This document shows, in pieces, positions 60,737 to 64,000 of a DNA stretch of 64,000 nt. A model generated the notes under the pieces. The model saw nothing but the letters and a program-made list of their open reading frames with translations, ran no database searches and was not told the DNA's origin. The DNA lies in assembly GCA_965248135.1 (NCBI GenBank), contig CBDFIN010000012.1, forward strand, positions 1,736,001-1,800,000, given 5' to 3'. The stretch's first letter is position 1; the number at the start of each line of letters is the position of its first letter. The DNA comes from SZUA-100 sp965248135. Its GTDB lineage: Bacteria; Pseudomonadota; Alphaproteobacteria; Rhizobiales; Rhizobiaceae. The translations under genes and the position numbers were made by a program.

Positions 60737-62383
60737 CTATACGTCGTTGCGCCAGGCAAATTCAGGCCACTCGTAACCACCCAGAGAACCGAGCGGCATA
60801 CGGCCGATGCCTTCAACATTGTCCGACTTGCCATCGACATAATTGCGGTGCGCCGGAATAACCATGCCACTGCCTGGGCTGTCGTCGGTACCAACGGCGA
60901 CCATCTTCTGAATTTCGCAGTAGATCTCATGACGCTTGACTGGATCGGTAACACCACGAACTTCAACCAGTAGTTTGCCCATACGCTCGTTCTTCCACAG
61001 CGTGTCGTTCCATGGCGCGTCCGGTGCAAATGCAAGGTTCAACATCACATTGGCCGTCGGCCGCATGTTCCAGGTCACCACATTAAGTGGTGTCTTCATC
61101 CAGACTGCACCCCAATAGCCATCGTTCGGCACTTTCTTGATCCGCAAATCAAGGCCGATCTTCTGGGCTTCACGTTGTGCCAACAGGCAGATATCGGTCA
61201 TGCCCGGGCCAACTTCAGCAACATTCAACTCAGCCGACGTAACACCTGATTTCTTCAGATGGAACTTTGCCTTGTCGAGATCGTGCGTTTTGATCGGCAA
61301 TTCGGCGCAGTGGTCGGCACCATAGGCAATGTTGATCGGGTGATCATTGCCAACCGTGCCCTGACCCTTGAGGATCGACTTGACGATCTTCTTACGGCGC
61401 TGAATGTATTGCAGCGCCTTGACAAAGTCAGGATTGTTGCCCGGAGCGGTGTGGGTCATAGCGCAAATGCCCAAATAGGCACCAGAGGCCACGGACCAGA
61501 CACCCACACCCGGTGTTGATTCAACCCGCTTGATGGCTTTTGGATCAAGCGCCTGCATCAGATCAATATCGCCGGACAAGAACGCACTGGTACGGGCGGT
61601 TTTGTCGGTAATGGCGGTGATTTCGATCAGGTCGACATGGGCACCTTCGCGCCAGTAGTGCTTGTTCTTTTCATGCAGCGAACGCACACCGGGCTTGAAC
61701 TCGTTCAAAGTGAACGGGCCGGTGCCCACCGGATTTTGGAAGTCTGTCGTGCCATCCTTGATGATCTTGAATTGAGGTGTTCCAAGAATGACCGGAAGAT
61801 CGGAATTGGGGCCTTGCATGATCGCCTTGACAGTATGGCTGTCGACCTTCTTCCATTCTTTGACATCGGCAACCAGGGTTTTGGCGGTCGAAGTGGATTT
61901 TTCGCCATAGTGACGGCTCATGGAAAAGATCACATCGTCAGCGGTAAACGGGCTGCCGTCGTGAAATTTTACATCCTTGCGAAGTTTGAATGTCCACTCG
62001 GTGGTAGCCGCATTAGCCGAATATTCCTCCGCCAGTTCCGGCCGGGTCGACAGATCGTCATTTATCTGGCACAGGCTGTTATAAATCGAGCGACTGCGGG
62101 TATAGTCGATGGTTGAAGTGTTGAGACCAGGATCAAGCGTATCCGATGGTCCGTGCAAATCACTGGCGAACTTCAGCTTGCCACCCTTTTTAGGGGTCGC
62201 GGCATTGGCCTGCTCGGCCGATGTTACAATTGATCCGGCCGCCGCTATAGTGGCGCCAGAAGCAACAAGCCAGCCCATAACCTCACGCCGGGTGGCGCCA
62301 CGGTTTAGACCTGCTTTGACGGTTTCACGATCCGTCACCGACAGGCTGTCGATGGTCGGCAGAGTTTCATTGGGTTTTTTCAC
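60737..62383 (-). CDS. ABC importer substrate-binding protein, family 5, Tat-exported
   Basis: 548 residues from GTG 62383, with GGAGG upstream. A Tat signal is visible (RREVMGWLVASGATIAAAG, R32-R33) with cleavage near AEQANAATPKKGG. The mature part shows family-5 motifs: YNSLCQINDDLSTRPELAEEYSAN and FKLRKDVKFHDGSPFTADDVIFSMSR (in parts), and DLMQALDPKAIK. It captures the substrate, probably a peptide or opine-like compound. Tat export suggests it folds with a ligand or cofactor before secretion. A LysR gene is transcribed divergently. Confidence 0.94.
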   Translation of the reverse strand: MKKPNETLPTIDSLSVTDRETVKAGLNRGATRREVMGWLVASGATIAAAGSIVTSAEQANAATPKKGGKLKFASDLHGPSDTLDPGLNTSTIDYTRSRSIYNSLCQINDDLSTRPELAEEYSANAATTEWTFKLRKDVKFHDGSPFTADDVIFSMSRHYGEKSTSTAKTLVADVKEWKKVDSHTVKAIMQGPNSDLPVILGTPQFKIIKDGTTDFQNPVGTGPFTLNEFKPGVRSLHEKNKHYWREGAHVDLIEITAITDKTARTSAFLSGDIDLMQALDPKAIKRVESTPGVGVWSVASGAYLGICAMTHTAPGNNPDFVKALQYIQRRKKIVKSILKGQGTVGNDHPINIAYGADHCAELPIKTHDLDKAKFHLKKSGVTSAELNVAEVGPGMTDICLLAQREAQKIGLDLRIKKVPNDGYWGAVWMKTPLNVVTWNMRPTANVMLNLAFAPDAPWNDTLWKNERMGKLLVEVRGVTDPVKRHEIYCEIQKMVAVGTDDSPGSGMVIPAHRNYVDGKSDNVEGIGRMPLGSLGGYEWPEFAWRNDV

Positions 62384-62468
62384 GTTGGTTTCCTCCCTGA
62401 TAATTGAGCTCTATGCGAGTTTCGCGTTGTTGCACAAAAATTGGAACCGTAATAATATTCATACCAGA

Positions 62469-62485
62469 TATAATTTGAGGTTATA
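62469..62485. promoter_or_regulatory. Candidate LysR operator half-site pair
   Basis: TATAA-N7-TTATA is a short inverted repeat lying directly before the LysR-type ATG and contains the T-N11-A spacing usual for LysR sites. It overlaps the regulator's ribosome-binding site GAGG (62477-62480), so it could also serve autoregulation. By-eye prediction only. Confidence 0.25.
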
Positions 62486-63427
62486 ATGCTTCGACGCCAA
62501 CTCCCATCAGCAAACGCCCTGTTCACTTTCGAACTGGTTGCACGGCATGGCAGCTTCTCGAGCGCTGCTCGCGAACTGAATGTCACCCAGCCGGCAGTAA
62601 GCCGTGCAATCAATGGTTTGGAGAGCCATTTGGGCTATGCTCTGTTTAAACGCCACGGCCGGTGGATCAATCTGACACCCGATGGCGACAAGCTTTACCG
62701 CGCCACATCGACAGCGTTTGACACCATTACCGACACTTTGCGTGAGATCGAACAATCTCAGCAGGGCGGCGAGATAGTGTCCATTTTAATGTCGGCGACG
62801 GCGATCAACTATTGGATTATTCCCCGCATGCCCGAGTTCAAGGCGAAGTTTCCCGAGGTCAGTATGAATTTTCGATTGTATGCACGGGAACGTGAGGACC
62901 GGCTGCACGATGCCGATTTGAGCATACGGCTTTCCAATCCGCAGGATGCCGACGTGCACCGCTGGCCGTTTTCCGATGAAAAAATCATTGCGCTTTGTGC
63001 ACCCGACTATCTTGCCCGCCACGGCTCGTTCGACCAACCAAAACCGGGACTGCCCCACACGCTGATAGAGATGATCGATCAGCGCTATACGATGGACGAG
63101 TTTTTTCGCGCAACCGGGCTGCAAACGCCACAAAACCCTTCTTTTTTAAAGTTTTCGGATTATTCCAGCATCATCCAGGCGGCCATTCAGGGCCAGGGCA
63201 TCGCGCTTGCCTGGGTGTCGGAAACCTCCCGGCAAATTATTGAGGGAAATCTCGTTCCGGCATGCACCCAGGTGGTCAAAACCGGACGCCGATATCATAT
63301 TCTGGCATCCAGTCTAACGCCGATGCGCCCGGTGGTGGAAGACATTCGTGACTGGCTGATAAACGAAATGCGCAATGATCAAAAGAAGCTGGCATCGGTC
63401 TTGAAAGCCAGCTGGGATCTTTATTAA
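62486..63427 (+). CDS. LysR family transcriptional regulator (GcvA-like)
   Basis: 313 residues. The N-terminal winged helix reads ALFTFELVARHGSFSSAARELNVTQPAVSRAINGLE (parts FSSAARELNVTQPAVSR); the effector domain has PRMPEFKAKFPEVSMNFRLY and AAIQGQGIALAWVSETSRQI. The type resembles GcvA/AmpR-like regulators. It is divergent from the Tat binding protein across 102 bp, so it most likely controls that importer; the inducer is unknown. Confidence 0.94.
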   Translation: MLRRQLPSANALFTFELVARHGSFSSAARELNVTQPAVSRAINGLESHLGYALFKRHGRWINLTPDGDKLYRATSTAFDTITDTLREIEQSQQGGEIVSILMSATAINYWIIPRMPEFKAKFPEVSMNFRLYAREREDRLHDADLSIRLSNPQDADVHRWPFSDEKIIALCAPDYLARHGSFDQPKPGLPHTLIEMIDQRYTMDEFFRATGLQTPQNPSFLKFSDYSSIIQAAIQGQGIALAWVSETSRQIIEGNLVPACTQVVKTGRRYHILASSLTPMRPVVEDIRDWLINEMRNDQKKLASVLKASWDLY

Positions 63428-63431
63428 CGGT

Positions 63432-64000
63432 TCACAGCTCGATCACATCGCCGGCCGAATATTTGCGGCAGCCAAAAGCGTTGTGAAAGGCCACCAGGGC
63501 GGGAAAATCGACACAGTGCATCGGCAACAGCACCTGCGGGACCTCGGATTTAAAATAGGCAATGGTTTCAGCCACCGGCGGGTTTTCCTCGCTCAATAAA
63601 TGAAATCCACCTATCACCGCGTAGAGCGGCAAGTTGGTCACCTCTTTGGCCTGTTCGCAAATGTTGCATATACCGGCATGTGAACAGCCTGAAACCACCG
63701 CCACACCCTTGTCTGTTTTGAAAGCAAGTGCGGTGTCATCCTCCATCGCATCATCTTCAAAGCAGCCCGGTTCAAAGTCGTTGCGACGCGGAATTTCGCC
63801 CAAAAAGAAGGCGCCTGGAGTAAATTCTATTGCCTGGCGGGCCGAAACAATCTCAAAATCGTCTGTCAGCACCCGGTGGATATCGGCAAAATCCTGCATA
63901 ATTGCCGCATCGCCGGTTTTAAACACAGCATCAAGAATGCGCGGATGCAGCAAGAGTTTCTTTTTATCGCTAAAGCGGTGATGCAAAAGTCCTCTTGTGT
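63432..64000 (-). CDS. MBL-fold metallo-hydrolase (N-terminus outside window)
   Basis: The gene runs leftward and the frame is open at the right edge, so at least 189 residues belong to its C-terminal part. Visible features are VVSGCSHAGICNICEQA with a probable metal-binding His, YAVIGGFHLLSEENPPV with a second, and VLLPMHCVDFPALVAFH with a third. The pattern resembles MBL proteins of the dihydropterin-6-ribofuranosylaminobenzene phosphate synthase-like group. The start of the gene and the HxHxDH motif lie outside. It is convergent with the LysR gene (4 bp apart). Confidence 0.85.
   Translation of the reverse strand, partial: TRGLLHHRFSDKKKLLLHPRILDAVFKTGDAAIMQDFADIHRVLTDDFEIVSARQAIEFTPGAFFLGEIPRRNDFEPGCFEDDAMEDDTALAFKTDKGVAVVSGCSHAGICNICEQAKEVTNLPLYAVIGGFHLLSEENPPVAETIAYFKSEVPQVLLPMHCVDFPALVAFHNAFGCRKYSAGDVIEL

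Noticed and set aside
1..64000. CRISPR arrays, tRNA or rRNA genes, prophage genes, transposases, toxin-antitoxin or defence systems
   Set aside because: I looked for repeats with regular spacers, tRNA-like cloverleaf sequence and family motifs and found none; small RNAs without strong structure could still be missed.

Overview
The window is a stretch of chromosomal core genome from an alphaproteobacterium, most probably of the order Hyphomicrobiales (Rhizobiales). The evidence is gene order and gene types: cobS-cobT behind a J-domain protein, rpmB next to a DUF3108 gene, a Suv3-like helicase followed by an S4 protein, fdxA and carD, an atpHAGDC cluster without the F0 genes, dapF-mtaB-ftsY-yciB, ftsEX, amtB, ftsK-lolA-xthA and yggT-DUF167. 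TTG and GTG starts are frequent (ispG, ftsE, DUF3108, atpH, the last binding protein). I saw no rRNA, tRNA, CRISPR array, phage gene or transposase.

Layout. 0-2.3 kb: end of a peptide-type ABC importer operon. 2.5-7.6 kb: BolA, J-domain protein, cobaltochelatase subunits CobS and CobT, and a secreted phytase-like esterase. 7.7-10.6 kb: LysE exporter, queuosine-precursor transporter, ribosomal protein L28, DUF3108 envelope protein. 11.4-16.4 kb: helicase, S4 protein, 7Fe ferredoxin, CarD. 16.4-23.9 kb (minus): ATP synthase F1 operon with a small YHS-like gene between atpD and atpC, running on into a nuclease-like protein and an M48 protease. 24-31 kb: AEC transporter, GluQRS, DNA glycosylase, dapF-mtaB-ftsY, yciB. 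31-36 kb: hpt, ftsEX, a UbiH-family hydroxylase, tesB. 36-44 kb: amtB without glnK, an L,D-transpeptidase, a response regulator with a cNMP-binding partner, xthA, lolA, ftsK. 44-47 kb: a two-subunit molybdenum hydroxylase. 47-54 kb: ispG, TerB-like, amidotransferase, yggT, DUF167, gloB, lysoplasmalogenase, a GGDEF/EAL protein, SDHAF4. 54-64 kb: MmgE/PrpD protein, universal stress protein, a second peptide-type ABC importer with a fused double ATPase, its divergent LysR regulator, and a truncated metallo-hydrolase.

The most unusual item is a dispersed repeat. Three copies (11143-11346, 32048-32251, 54453-54656) are each exactly 204 bp, have terminal inverted repeats beginning CACGG, and are flanked by 10-bp direct repeats (perfect at two copies, 8 of 10 at the third). 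All keep one internal reading frame open, and all end about 90-110 bp upstream of a plus-strand gene. This looks like a MITE-type mobile element whose transposase is elsewhere. Other points are GC-rich CGGCGC-N4-GCGCCG palindromes at three convergent gene junctions, two back-to-back ctagtg hairpins after fdxA, a sigma-54-like promoter before amtB, and a degenerate GGDEF site. No clear new multi-gene system was found; the region is mostly housekeeping.
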